DNA from: Dendrobium chrysotoxum | Lineage: Eukaryota; Streptophyta; Magnoliopsida; Asparagales; Orchidaceae | Reading direction: 5' to 3' | Assembly (NCBI GenBank): GCA_019925795.1 | Contig: CM034304.1 | Coordinates: 12,029,471-12,093,470 of the forward strand | DNA length: 64,000 nucleotides | Part shown: positions 1 through 11,832 of the stretch, in pieces | Layout of the letters: every line of letters starts with the position of its first letter | How positions within the stretch are numbered: the stretch's first letter is position 1 | Notes under the pieces: model-generated | Told to the model about the DNA's origin: nothing | Seen by the model: the letters and a program-made list of their open reading frames with translations, nothing else | Database searches by the model: none | Translations under genes and position numbers: made by a program

Positions 1-853
1 GGATGATCAAAGGAAAATGACTTGATCATCAAGGATGATATGTAGATCGTCCTATATGATTAGTTCAAAATTGCTCAAAATCGTTCAGCACACTATTCGG
101 GTCATACAGGTCAACCATGCTGGATGATTTCAATATGACTTGATCATCCAGGATGATATTGATATCATCTCAGATGATTAGTTCAAAAACATGAATATCA
201 TCCGGCACACTGTTCGTGTCATCCAGGTGAAATGTACTGGACGGTCAGGATTTCTAATTAATCATCCAGGATGATATGATTGAATCAATCAAATCTTAAT
301 TACTTTCCTTAATCACCTGACTAATTTAGGCATGATTGTAATAAATCATCCAGGATGATACACTATCGTACGGGATGATTAGACCAAAGTTCTAAAAATA
401 AAAACTTGTCTAACTTAGCCTGGCGGCTAAAAATTTCTAATTTAAGCATATCATCCTATACGATGGGTGTATCATCTAGGACGATCTTCTTAATCAGACT
501 GACTTAACATGGCTATCCTAATTAGGGTTTTTATTTTTAATGGATCGTCCATGACAATATATGTATCATCTAGGACGATATAAATAAAATTTGAATAGAA
601 ACTCTAAATCACTAAAACTCTCCCCCTGAGTGTATGTATACAAGGTTACTTAGCTTGGGGATCCATTACATTACACTTGACTCAAGAAAGGTGAAAAAAA
701 ATTATATTGAACCTGAAACACAACAGACTAACTCGATCTTGACCTAGCTTGAATTGTAATTAATCTTGTAAACCTGAAAGATTAGGCACTCAAACAGAAA
801 CAAAAATGTTTGTTATCATCAAAATCATAATCCTTGAATCCAGATTCGTAACA
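1..853 (-). mobile_element. Old inverted SIRE-type copia LTR fragment (truncated by window start)
   Basis: Read on the minus strand, this stretch follows the LTR of the SIRE-type element at 26483-36389. It has the same order of landmarks: an LTR start TGTTACGAATCTGG (against TGTTGCAAATCTGG), the GATGATGACAAACAT-like block, the GTAACCTTG...CTCAGG block with a CA-repeat, the AGCCGCCAGATCAAGTTAGG-like block, and the repeated GATCGTCC/GGACGAT palindromes. In this copy the palindromes mostly read ATCATCC/GGATGAT, as expected if CG sites decayed to TG/CA. The far end of the LTR lies beyond base 1. It is much more diverged than the nested element, so I take it as an older insertion of the same family. 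Confidence 0.82.
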
Positions 854-1200
854 ATCTTCCCCTTTTTGATGATGGCAAACATTTGTTATTAATTCCAAAT
901 TTAGTAAATAAATAATAAAGCAATGAAAACTAAGAAGTGTAATTTATATTAGCCAGGTGAATAGTACAAGAACACTGAACATTGATAAAACACTGAGCAT
1001 TGATAATTCAACCAGTACAAGACCCAGAACACAAACTAACATAAGCTACTCCCCCTTTTAACATCTCAAAAAGGGGAAAATAGCATACAGAAGCATAAAG
1101 AGCTTCCCTTTGATTGGTACTTAAACTATGAAAATAAATTTGCTAAGCAAGTTTAACACCATCAAATTGGGTTAGAGGTGAAGCTTAATAATTCAAATAC
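854..1200 (-). mobile_element. 3' internal end and polypurine tract of the old inverted SIRE copy
   Basis: Directly next to the inverted LTR fragment, the minus strand reads CCATCATCAAAAAGGGGAAG and then the LTR start. This is the same polypurine-tract junction as at 34674-34687 in the younger element. The plus strand shows further CTCCCCC/AAAAGGGG-type sequence near 1050-1080, comparable to the second purine run at about 34515 in the younger copy. No coding sequence survives. The outer boundary near 1200 is approximate; beyond it the sequence is Tat-type pol. Confidence 0.65.
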
Positions 1201-1229
1201 CTTTGAAATAAGAAATATTAAAAATAAAT

Positions 1230-2745
1230 ATCAAGATTAGGTGTTGGCTTTGCTACTTTGTGTTCATTCGATGATGATGAATATTGCTTTGTCATACCAA
1301 ATAATCTAGAGTCTGACAGTCCCTTTTTAGTAAATGTTAAAATCTTTAATGAACTCTATTTAGAAACTTCAAATGATCTGGATGACTCTCAAGTTAGGGA
1401 TGTACCTCTAGAACATGAAGAGGAGATTAAATCAACCATTGATGCTTTTGAAAGAAATAAATATGGGTAATGAAGAAAATTCTCATCTTATTTTATAAGT
1501 TCTTCATTAAATCAGGATGAGGCAAATAAAATGATCAAATTACTCAAGGAAATTAAGGACTATTTTGCTTCAAGTTATGAGAAAATGCTCGGATTATCTC
1601 CAGATATAATAGTCCACAACTTAGAAATTCAACCATGAATGGTTCCAATCAAATAAGCACCTCGACGAATGTGGTTTGATGTTGAACAACAAGTCATATC
1701 AAAAGTTAAAAAGGTAATCAAAGATAGTTTTACTAGGGAAGAGAAATATCTAACTAGTTAGCTAACATTATCTCAATCAAGAAAAAGAATAGTCAAATCA
1801 TGTTCATATTGATTTTAGAGATCCAAACAAAGCTTATCCTAAAGATGAGTTTTCACTTCCTATACAGAACTTATGGTTGATATTGCTTCCTTTCATGCAA
1901 TATTTTTCTTTATGGATGCCTCATCTGGATACAACCAAATAAAAATGGCCCCTGAGGATGAGAAGTATACAGCTTTTAGAATACTGATAGGAGTCTATAA
2001 TTATAAATGCATGCCATTCGGCGTAAAGAATATTGGGGAAACATACCTCCCAGTAATGAAGAGGATTTTTTCATGAACTAATCTATCATCAAGTGGAATG
2101 TTATGTCAATGATCTAGTCATTAAAAGTTTTGAAAGAGATGATCATTTATATGGTCTTAGAATTATTTTCCAAAGATTACGCCAGCATAGCTTGAAAATG
2201 AATCCATTGAAGTATGGTTTTGGCATCAACTTAAAGAATTTTTTAGGTTTTATTGTCAGATTTCATGGAATAAAAATAGATCCAAATAAAATTAAGGCAA
2301 TAATAAAAATGTTGCCACCCAAAAGTCTTACATAACTAAGATATTTTCAAGGTCGATTAGCAAACCTTAGAAGATTCATATCAAATCTATCAGGAAGACA
2401 TCAATTATTTGTAGTTCTATGCAAGAAAGAAGTTTGATTTTAGTATAATGAAATTTGTTAGAAAGCTTTCCACATAATAAAGTAGTATCTAACAAATCCT
2501 CCCTGTATTGGCTGCTCCTATTCTGGGGAAGCATTGAATTTATATATAATAGTTTTAAGTGAATCTCTTGGCATCTTAGTAGCTCAGGTTAATGTGAAAG
2601 GAAAATAGAATGCACTTTATTATTTGAGTATACTTTTTCTTCTAACTAAAGTAAATTATCCTTCAATAGAAAAATATTGTCTCACTTTAATCTTTACCGC
2701 TCATAAGATGAGGCACTATATGCTTTCTAATAAGTGTAAATAATA
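1230..2745 (+). pseudogene. Relic of Tat-type Ty3/gypsy pol (pre-RT spacer, reverse transcriptase, RNase H)
   Basis: Three frames together give a decayed polyprotein. At 1260-1470 the segment starting CSFDDDEYCF matches the spacer before RT in the larger Tat element here (SSFDDDEFCL at about 15960). At 1873-2076 there is RT with FMDASSGYNQIKMAPEDE and the palm motif MPFGVKN. At 2093-2335 YVNDLVIKS stands where YVDDL is usual, so the catalytic Asp is replaced by Asn; it is followed by the LGFIVRFHGI segment. At 2490-2740 are broken RNase H pieces. Stops and frameshifts rule out function. The copy matters because it keeps the RT core that the 9443-37707 element has lost. No LTRs could be assigned to it. 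Confidence 0.85.
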
Positions 2746-5700
2746 TTATGTTTTATTTATTAATTTGTCAGTGAAAATGTATTATGTTAATTATGTTTGT
2801 ATAGAAAAATACAGGAAATGGGCAAAATTTTCAGGTTTGGTACAGCATCGTAGCTTCGGACATAATACCACCATAGTGTAATCATTGACACTACTAGAGC
2901 GTCCAAATATAGACATGGAGGCACTCAGTCTCTATTTGACAGTGCCATAATATAGGAGGAGTCAGCTTCACAAAGCCCACCCAACTATCCCAACGTCGCA
3001 ATGTCGAAGGAGTCAGCGTTGCAAATGTAGACATGGAGGCACTCAGTCTCTATCTGCACAGTGTTGCTGCGCCAAATTATAGCACCACTAAGTCAATGGA
3101 GTGTCATGTAGATGTCATAGCACTCAACTGTTAGCAATGTCATCATGCTACAGTTATAACTATTCATGTTATGATTTGCAAGTGAAGCAAGGTGTTGATT
3201 CATTAAATAGTGGGTTCAAGTCAGTAAGCGCCATAGCAAAGGAAACCCTTTAGCGCTGTGGCATTAGTTTATTTTATGGGTGCCGTAGCGTAAGTGTCTT
3301 GAATACCACGGCACAAAAATCCATTTTGATGTATTTTTCTGTAAATAGTCTATTTGTAATATTAGTAGAGGAGTTCAGTCACTTACTTAATTTCAGTCTT
3401 TATTTTGCTTCCCTAATTTTTCCTTAGGAGTGACAACTAAGGGAATTCAAAGAAGTACTAGATACATTCCATTAAGAGTGTTTGGATTATTTTTGTGGAA
3501 ACAATTATGTAAATTCAAGGAGGAGTGTAGAGAAGATCATTGAACCATCTAGTGATATATGTTCTTCTATACTTTTTTCTTTTAACAATTAATGAAAATG
3601 GTTATGCTTCACTTATTCTTTATGTCTAGTTAAATTCTTTAGTTTTGGATTGATGGTATAAATAAAATATGGATTACTAATGAATTCTCTTCATCAATAA
3701 TTTCATGATATTTTTAATTATTACTAATACACATAGTATCCATATATGTAGTTAATACTAGGTGTAATGTGGAGCATAGGAATAAGAAAGCAGGCACAAC
3801 TAGGTGTATTGGATTGGTGTGAAGCAAGCATAGGCATAGTGCTTTTCATGTGTCAAATTTATAGAGATGAATTATCATAAGAGAATTTTAATAGTACACA
3901 CTTTATCTACTATTCTAAGATTTTTATAGAGTGATTGTCTATGGGTGTTTAGAGTGATATTGAGGTAGGAAAAGTTTAATCTATCCTTTGTCACTTCATA
4001 CTTGACTAAGCAGTCAATGATGTATATGCTATAAATTGCATCAATATAAAAGAGAATCATTATGAAACATATTGTATTTACATTTCATCAATCAAAAATA
4101 ATTTATTCAAATAGTGTTTCATTGAATTATTTTTAATTTTAAGTTATGTGATTGAATCTCCACCAAAATGTATTTTAATTGCGGACATTGACAATGTAGT
4201 GCGTGAATTTTTTTCCAATGGAAAAGAGGCTTATAATTTCAAATGTTATGTGAGCGGGTGATGGGCACCTTTTAACTCTTCCACTATTAATATAGTCCTT
4301 AAAGTATAAGATATGAAATTTGATGAATATTTTCCTTTTAGCCATACACCTTTTGATTTCCAAGAAATTTAAGACTTACTTTGTGGACCAGATAGTGGAG
4401 CTAGGTCGAAGAAGAGAGAAGAGAGAATCATTAATTTCCTTGCCTCCTATATCACTCAAACCTCCAAGGCCTAGCACTAATTCATCTCTGCCTGAATTTT
4501 CTCTAGCAAGAATATGGTGAAGTAATTATGGATATAGCCCTCCTAAATTTCACCATTCAAAAGGGCTACACTATTAACATTGGAAAGTTGATCTTGTCTT
4601 CTCTTACTTTGTTTGAAATAGGAATGCAGGTTGAAAATTAAAAAAAAAACGCCATTTGACAATCAAGTTTAGCTGCTTTAAATGCCATACATTTTTGCTT
4701 GAATATTTGGGTTAAATGCGCAAAACTAAAGACGAGTGTTGCGAGCTTACAAATTAAGTTTATATATTACATATACTAACTATGGAAAAAGCAAGTCTAT
4801 AAAGAATTTCATGCGAGCCATATTCGCGATGCAAGTAATAGATTTATAGATATAAATTTGTAAGTTGAAGTACAATATCAATTTCACATACTTCAAGTTC
4901 AGTAAAGAAGCACAAATTGTTGATCAAGTGAAGCATCTATTCATGGCTACATGTTTCTCTGGCATCAAAACCAACAAAATATCAAAGAAGCTACAATTGA
5001 TTCATACAATACATTGCAAGCCCATAAAGAACACCTTGTCTAAAGGTGGACCTCACACTTGATAAACTTAAATCATTGACGCTGAAACAATATTTTGCAT
5101 TTCAAAATCAACAATACTATGGGAAGTTTTCAATTATCACATTTGAGGAGCTTATTGCAATTGATCTTGATGCAAACATGATTGTAGGTATATATCTAAA
5201 AATTAAAAATTCAGTTTTTGGTCCAACCAGCACGTCAAATGGGAGGATGAAAAGAGGTTCGAAGATAAATTTGTGGAAACACTTCTTAAGTATGGTTATA
5301 AAGGTTCCTACAAATCAAAAGAGTAGCAAGAATAACCTGTTTTCATACAGTCATTTGTCCTGGCTTCGCTTATTTATATTTCAAATATGATAGATTCTCC
5401 CAAAATATCATTAATTGATTATGTCAACATTCCAACTCATGACACTAACCAGACATATGCACATATAACTTCAGATAGTTACTTTGCATATATAAAGGAT
5501 TATGTTGTTGGGATCGGACCATGAAAAGATGTTATAGTTCCTACAATGAATAATCATTTGTCTACTGCTACTGATCTTGTTGCAAGAGCACATGCTCATA
5601 ATCAACAGGTGGTGAAATTTTATGCCATCATAAGCCTATATAGAGAAAGCCTTAACATAGAAAGAAAATCACATGAGATTAAAGGAAGACCAGATAGAGT

Positions 5701-6742
5701 GGCAAAAAATATTTAATTAATGTTTTCTCTATGATTTCTGACATAACAGCCAGAATAATCAATGAGGATGAGATTCAAATTTCAATTAACTTTAATTGCT
5801 AATGCAATAATTGAGGGATGCCATTAATGCATTGGTTTAGTACTATGGCCATATCCCATAACAGAGATTTAAAATGTGCAGTCAGTAAAATACAAATTGG
5901 CGTGGGTTCTCTTCTCTTTACATAAGCAAAATATAAGCATACATATACCAATTTTGTGTTAATATGATAAATAAAAAGGGATAACTAAAGCACGTTGCTG
6001 CTATCACGATCCCATGTTATGTCTATATCGTCATGTCTTCAGACACGTTTCAAAGGCAAACAATTTATATAAAATAAATGAGCTTTGGGGGAATACGTGC
6101 TTAGATGCTTGTTTTGCTGTGAAGATTCAATTTTTCCTTGGGATTGGCGTCTCGACCTTCTCTGAGCAATCAAACCAACCCCAATAACTACCCATCGTTC
6201 CGATCACAGCCTAGGTCCAAGCACGCCCAGTCCACCTCCGTTGGCTTAGTCGACCTAGAATGATGTCTCTGATTTTTGACTGAGGCCTGAAGCCTAAGTG
6301 TAAATCAGCTTACATCCGCCTCCCGATTTCTCTGTTCGCACAAAGCTTGCAGCCGAGAATCATTTGACTACTCAGACTAAGCATCCAAACCTTGGACCTC
6401 AACTCCAACCTCTAACCTTCCTCAAATAACCTCCTCATGCAAGTCAGTTGAGGCTTCCCATCCACTCCAACCTGTGCAAAATCAACGACTGAACCTCAAA
6501 TCTTACTCGCCTGAAGCACCTACCTCCGCCTCCAACTCCTTCAAGCGAACAATAGTGAAACGTTCGGACGTCGACCTACCTCTGCCTCTTATTCAAATCT
6601 TGAGCAGTTTCCTTTGTCCGGTTCTTGAGCATGAGCCCCAGGCATATTAGCCAAATGCCATCAATCTATTATTTTATTTGGAATAGTTAATATGAGTGAG
6701 GTGTAATTTATTATTATAATGATAAAACTATTATAATAATTC
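2746..6742. other. Gene-free stretch, unassigned
   Basis: I recognise no gene here. The part 2750-3560 is GC-richer than its surroundings, has repeated phrases such as GCGCTGTGGCA and CGCCATAGCA, and ends in a long-LTR-like AAGGAGGAGTGTAGAGAAG; it may be a decayed LTR but I cannot pair it. Small open frames at 3875-5390, the longest 114 residues at 5046-5390, show no motif I know and sit in AT-rich DNA; I treat them as chance. The part 6100-6660 is unusually C-rich on the plus strand, again without a recognisable product. Confidence 0.5.
2909..3053 (+). repeat. Direct repeat pair around TAGACATGGAGGCACTCAGT
   Basis: A near-identical 26-base phrase beginning TAGACATGGAGGCACTC occurs at about 2910-2935 and 3028-3053, 118 bases apart. 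Less perfect copies of the surrounding GGAGTCAGC phrase follow each one. It looks like a partial tandem duplication inside a decayed LTR-like region. Confidence 0.7.
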
Positions 6743-6761
6743 TAATAATAATAATAATAAC

Positions 6762-6829
<68 letters not shown>
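6743..6829 (+). repeat. (AAT)n microsatellite
   Basis: About 87 bases of AAT/ATA trinucleotide repeat, interrupted once by CAA near 6761. No gene overlaps it. Confidence 0.97.
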
Positions 6830-6830
<1 letters not shown>

Positions 6831-7404
6831 GCAAGAGTCTACGATCAATAATCGAAGCATTAGAAGACAATGTCGGGACCCGACAACATCCCGAAGCCCT
6901 AGGCCGTCGATTATCTTTTCAAAAGCTCAAACATGAGCTCTCCAAAAGCTCTCCAACATAAGCTCTCCAATATAAGATCTCTCAAACAAACAAGCTCAAA
7001 CACTCTCAAACTCTCAATAATGGCTCCTGCGGCTACTTGAGAGTTCTTTAATATACTGGGTATGAGCACCTACAAGCAAACAAGTAAAAGTCAATGCATC
7101 AAATAAATAATATTAAATTAATACTGAAAAAGAGTAAATTTAACAACTGCAAGTGCAAAAGTCAACGCATCAAATAAAGTAAGTCAATGCATCAAACAAA
7201 GAATTAAAAGTAGGTAGAAACAAATAAATGACAGTGCTAAAGTAGAGTAACAAACTAGTGTAATAGGAAAAGCAACAAGCACAAAACAAATAATAAGTGT
7301 ACTACTAAAAGCTAAAGTAGAAAATAACTGCTGGCAAGTAAGTGCCAAAACCATAATTTAGTATCAAACTAGCAAACAAACACAAACCCCTAGGCTACTT
7401 TTGA

Positions 7405-7765
7405 GCAAAGTAGTAAGACCCACGTGTTAGGAAACTTCTAAATAAATGACCTTAGATCCAAAACTCAAATCACTTGGGCAGCCTTGTTTATAAGAACTAG
7501 ATTGTAAGACCCACCACCTGACAAATTCTAATAGAAATTGTAAGTTCGACCTCTAAGGGAAATGTTTAGGTAATAACATAACCCTAGATCTCTCACTAGG
7601 GCATCCTAGCCTATAGGGCTAGGTTATAAGACCCACCATATGGGCTACTAAGCTTACAGGGTTAGGTCGTAAGACCTGTCATCAAGCAACTTTTAAGCCA
7701 TAAGACCTATCCGACCAAAAATCCTCGGGCCACCTCAAATAAAGGTCGTAAGACCCACTATTAGG
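7405..7765 (+). repeat. Short interspersed repeats of TAAGACCCAC
   Basis: The phrase TAAGACC(C/T) recurs at 7413, 7505, 7627, 7671, 7702 and 7749, several times followed by ACT(A)TTAGGGCTAC-like text. Spacing is irregular (31-122 bases). It reads like a decayed tandem repeat, perhaps from an LTR or 3' UTR of a long retrotransposon. I cannot assign the parent element. Confidence 0.6.
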
Positions 7766-7846
7766 GCTACTTTCAAATGAAAGTTTTAAGCCCCTACCCA
7801 AATCTAATCGCACAAGCAACTCCTAATTAGAGCTGTAAGCCATTCT

Positions 7847-8078
7847 CCCTTTTGCTCTCTCCCTCTTTCTGTCTCTTTCTCTCTTGCTCTCTCTTTCCCT
7901 CTCTCTCTCTTATTCCCCCCCTCTTTCTCTCTCTCTCCACTCTCATTATTTCAAATTATCTATCATTCTCCCTCTCTCTCTCCCCACTGTCATTATTTCT
8001 AATTCTCCATCATTCTCACTCTTACACTATCTCCCTCTTTCTCTCTCTCTCTCCTTCTCTCATTATTTCTAATTCATA
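7847..8078 (+). repeat. CT-rich repeat field, first block
   Basis: Dense CTCT/TTTC runs interrupted by copies of CATTATTTCTAATTCTCCAT at about 7945, 7990 and 8060. The open frames here (Ser/Leu/Pro/Phe-rich) are by-products of base composition, not genes. Confidence 0.93.
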
Positions 8079-8409
8079 GGTAGGGTAGGCTCTGAATCTC
8101 TACCACAAACATCGGGCTATCGATCACGCTCATCAGGCTAATACTCAGAATAGGAATTCTTCATCTGTAAAAAGGATCGTATTCTGCAGAAGAAATGGCG
8201 AAATCGCTTCACTGAATCTGGACCTTACACTTCTCCTTACGCTTGCTGTCTACTCTTGATTCAACACATTTCCACTGTAGTGTTCGAGTGGATCCTGCTA
8301 CTTCTTCTCGAACCATACTATTCTTTTTCTTTTCTTTCTGATTATTGGATCAGACAATCGAGATGTTGTGGGGACAACCAAAAGACATGAGACAATCCAA
8401 AAAGCACTT
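8079..8409. other. Spacer between the two CT-rich blocks
   Basis: About 330 bases of ordinary composition separate the two CT-rich fields. I see no coding sequence or structural RNA. It may be unique DNA that was present before the repeat expanded on both sides. Confidence 0.5.
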
Positions 8410-9092
8410 GATCATGATCGAATTTGTCTCTCTCCCCACTTTGCTCTCTCTCTTTCTCTCTCTCTCCCCACTTTCATTATTTCTAATTCTCCATCATTCT
8501 CCCTGTTGCTCAATCTCCCTCTTTGTCTCTCTCTCTCACTCTTTCTCTTTCCCTCTCTCTCTCTCTCTTTCTCTATCTCTCTCGCTTCTATCTCTCTCTC
8601 TCTCTCTCCCTCTTTCATTATTTCAAATTCTCCATCATTCTCCCTCTCTCTCTCTCTCCCCTCTCTCATTATTTCTAATTCTCCATCATTCTCCCTCTTG
8701 CTCTATCTCCCTCTCTCTCTCTCTTTCTCACTCTCTCTTTCTCTCTCTCACTCACTCTCTCTCTTTCTCTATCTCTCTCGCTCCTATGTATCTCTCTCTC
8801 CCTCTTTCATTAATTCAAATTCTCCATCATTCTCCCTCTCTCTCTCCCCCCTCTCTCATTATTTGAAATTCTCCATCAATCTCCCTCTCTCTCCCCCCTT
8901 CTCTCATTATTTCTAATTCTCCATCATTCTCCCTCTTGCTCTATCTCCCTCTCTCTCTCTCCCTCTTTCTCTCACACTCTCTCTTTCTCTCTCTCTCACA
9001 CTCTCTCTCTTTCTCTATCTCTCTCGCTCCTATCTCTCTCTCTCTCCCTCTTTCATTATTTCTAATTCTCCATAATTCTCCCTCTCTCTCTA
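8410..9092 (+). repeat. CT-rich higher-order repeat, second block
   Basis: CT/TTTC microsatellite tracts alternate with a near-constant phrase CATTATTTCTAATTCTCC, seen at about 8474, 8616, 8668, 8805, 8856, 8907 and 9052. Spacing alternates between about 50 and 140 bases, so the unit is a composite of a short and a long segment. The open frames on both strands (173, 182 and 85 residues) are low-complexity and I do not call them genes. Confidence 0.93.
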
Positions 9093-9102
9093 TCTTCTTT
9101 TT

Positions 9103-9440
9103 GTTATGAGTGTGGTATGTTAGGCCATGTTAGTAGTAATTGTAATAAGGAAAATGTGGAGGTGAAAAAGAATGGAAATGCTTCTAGCAATCAACTAGTT
9201 TGTGTTAAAGAATCTTATGGGCCCTAGATTCATGTCAGAAATAGAAGGAACAAGAGTTATCAATCAGGTGAATGCAGCGAGACCTGTAGTGAAAAAATAA
9301 GTAGCTCAAGCTGTTCTTGGTGTGAAGAAGACTCTTAACAATAAAAAAGAAGTGGTTATGGATGATACATTGCTGGTTGAAGAAGGGAATATATCTACAG
9401 CTGGGAAAAGCTGTTAGGAAACGGCAGTAGAATATTCTGA
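9103..9440 (+). pseudogene. LINE ORF1 fragment with CCHC zinc knuckle
   Basis: The sequence opens with CYECGMLGHVSSNC (9103-9144), a perfect CX2CX4HX4C knuckle. A basic stretch follows, then YGP, a stop and IHVRNRRNKSY. Plant L1-type ORF1 proteins usually read YGPW at this point, so the TAG probably replaced a Trp codon. The same frame continues through VNAARPVVKK and LLVEEGNISTAGKSC with two more stops. The fragment begins inside the end of the CT-rich repeat and stops where the Tat LTR stub begins, so both ends are truncated. Without the RT region the exact LINE family stays open. Confidence 0.72.
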
Positions 9441-9442
9441 TA

Positions 9443-9467
9443 TAAAACACCACACTTTTTTTAATCA
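9443..9467 (+). other. Residual 3' end of the Tat 5' LTR
   Basis: The phrase TAAAACACCACAC, a T-run and AATCA match the end of the 3' LTR at 37684-37707. Upstream similarity stops at once and LINE ORF1 sequence begins. Only about 25 bases of a multi-kilobase LTR remain. Confidence 0.75.
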
Positions 9468-9476
9468 AATAAAAAA

Positions 9477-9495
9477 TGGTGACTCTGCTGTGGAC
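9477..9495 (+). promoter_or_regulatory. Primer binding site of the Tat element
   Basis: TGGTGACTCTGCTGTGGAC starts with the TGG expected from a tRNA CCA end and lies nine bases after the LTR terminus. It resembles the TGGCGACTC-type site I remember for Ogre elements (tRNA-Arg). That tRNA assignment is from memory and unchecked. Confidence 0.7.
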
Positions 9496-10686
9496 AATCT
9501 CTCTCTCCATCTCTAATAATGGTATGAATTTTATTAAATCGGTAGTTTTGACTACCCTTCTTTCATTGGTCTCTCTGCCCATTTCTCTCTTGGGTGAGTG
9601 TGGCTAACATCAATTAAGACATGTCAAAAGAGAGGTGAGTGTAGGAGACCTCCCTTAAAGTCAGGCTTTAACATTTTACCTCCAAGTTAATTGGTAAAGC
9701 AAAAGTGTCATGCTGAATCCTTTAAAATCCTCCTGTATATATTATAAACTCGCATGCTCAAATAAATCTCAAGCATGCTAAGTTTCATAATTTACGAAAA
9801 ACTCTCCAATTTTAAAATCATAGTTTCAATTGTCTAGAAAAATTCTACCTTTTTCAAATCTTAATCGATTTCAATATCCTTTCATTACATATGGGATTAT
9901 AATCCTTATAATTTAATATATGTAATAGGATATAGACTTCTCCTCCAAATCTAATTCAATAGCTCGAATCCTTCCAGCAAAGTTGGTCTTTGACATTTCA
10001 CTCCCAAAGTATTTGTCAGGATGAAAGAGTTGAGTTAATCTTCCTTAAAATTAGTAAACCTTTATGTTGGATGCAAATTTAACACCCTGAGTTTCAAAAT
10101 TAAGGGGAAATGCTGCCAGATTTTCAAATTTCTAAATATGCATTTTTCAAATCAAATTCAATTTTCATTATCATATATATTACTACAACACTCTCTTGTG
10201 GTATAACATGTATAATATAAACTCAATCAGTCTCAAACTCAAGCTTAAAATTCAATCTTTCTTTCAAATCAAGTCTCTAACATCTTACCCCTACATAAGT
10301 CAGTGGGGTAAGAGAGTCGAGTCAAAACTTCTTGATTTTCCTTTAAATTTATAAACCATCAAGTTAAAATCAAATTCAACTTATTGAGTTTTCAATACTT
10401 TAGGAAAATCTTTCAACTCTCAAAATTTCAAACTCCTTTTTAAATTCAGGTTATCGATGATATCTGTGTCTCTATAAATTCTCTTATAGTTAAACATATA
10501 CAGCAAAAATCCAATTTTTTTTTAAGTCAAAGTTAGCTTCTATATCTTGTCACTGTATAATGGATTATAGTTCTTATAATTTGATATACATGATAAAATA
10601 TGAAAAACTTCTTTTCAAATTTTAAATTCAGAAATCTGATTCAAATCTTCTTTCTTAAATTCCAGACAATCAAACTTTCTGAACCA
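9496..10686 (+). other. 5' leader of the Tat element
   Basis: About 1.2 kb without a recognisable coding region separates the PBS from the first long ORF. It contains two related phrases of the type ACATTTTACCTCCAAGTTA / ACATCTTACCCCTACATAAGT (near 9670 and 10270), hinting at internal duplications. Long leaders are usual in this group. Confidence 0.55.
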
Positions 10687-11832
10687 ATGGCCAGAAAGCT
10701 CCTCTTTTCCGTTGACCGAGAGCTCCACGTTGAAGAGCTAATCCATAACAGAAAAATTCAATTTGGAATGGGGTTTAAGTCCCTGAAGCTGTCAGTTACT
10801 AGTGGAACGATAATCAACCTTGTTGCTGAAGATAATAAGGATGCCCCTATGGTCGAGATAGTAATAGGGGCGGGGACTGATACCCCTCCCATTCTTGAAA
10901 CTAAGGATATTGTCACCTCGGTACCTATTGCTCCCCCTGCTCAGGAGGACAAGAAAAGGAAACCTGCTGTTAAGTTTAGAGTTAACTCTGTGTTTGAAAA
11001 ATTATCTTCCAGCTCAAAAGAACCCTTTCGCACTAATAGTGCTAGGAAGAATTATTTGAGAAGGGTGAGAAATAAGATCACCAAGTTAAGGAAGATAGTT
11101 GAACAAAAGACTTTAAGTTTAGTTGAGCCTAAGACTGCAGAGAAGCTGCCAATTACTGCCTCTTCTCCACTCTTGAAAGGGAGTCGTTTCCACCCCCTCA
11201 CAACTGCTGCAAGGGCGATGAGAGTTACTAGGATTGCTAGTTCCCCACCTAGCCCGGTCGATTATTTTGTTAAGAGAACCCCGAATGAGAAACACGCTTT
11301 GAGAACCAGGATGCTAAGGAATATCATCCATACATGTGCTGCTCAGATAGGTCAAACTAAAGAACAGCATATGAGACACCTGAAGGGGGTGATCTCACAC
11401 AAGCTTGAAAAGGAAGTATCAAGAGAAGAAAAGTCTGAAGCAAAGAACCTAACTCCTCAACCAATGAGGAGGAATAAAAAGTTTATTAAATAGCATATCA
11501 CATCTATGTTGGTGGATGAATATCACTGGGTGCCTCTTCTTTCATCTACAAAGATGGAGGAGATAGTTTTAACCTGACCTGGAAAGGGTCGCCCTCTTAG
11601 CGGTAGACCATCGGTTCCCCCTTCAAGATTTTTTAAGTTGGCCCTTGTGATAGCCAAATCAAAAGAGATTGTCAAAGACTTGAGATCAGTTGACGTTAAG
11701 GGCAAGAGGCCCATGTTACCAGATGACCTGTATATTCCCAAGAAGTTGAGTAGATCTATTGGAATTTAGATCAGAGATAATCCAATCCAGTTGTCAGTTG
11801 AGGTCCCCCCGACTCCCCATCATGGTATGTGA
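10687..11832 (+). pseudogene. Tat/Ogre-like extra ORF upstream of gag
   Basis: An open frame runs to 11493 and continues in the same frame, with TAG at 11491 and TGA near 11575, to about 11832. I start it at MARKLLFSVDRE because this Met follows the leader and begins the non-repetitive part; an upstream in-frame Met exists at 10600. The product is basic, with Arg/Lys-rich blocks (for example RRVRNKITKLRKI) and no domain I recognise. Its place between PBS and gag on the coding strand is where Ogre-type elements carry their ORF1, whose function is not established. The calls rest on position, not on sequence similarity. Confidence 0.6.

Noticed and set aside
5046..5390. 114-residue open frame
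   Set aside because: No motif recognised, AT-rich composition, no conserved neighbour; kept only as a remark in the gene-free entry.
8345..8916. Long Ser/Leu/Pro-rich open frames on both strands
   Set aside because: They follow the CT-rich repeat; three overlapping frames have the same low complexity and none has a domain.
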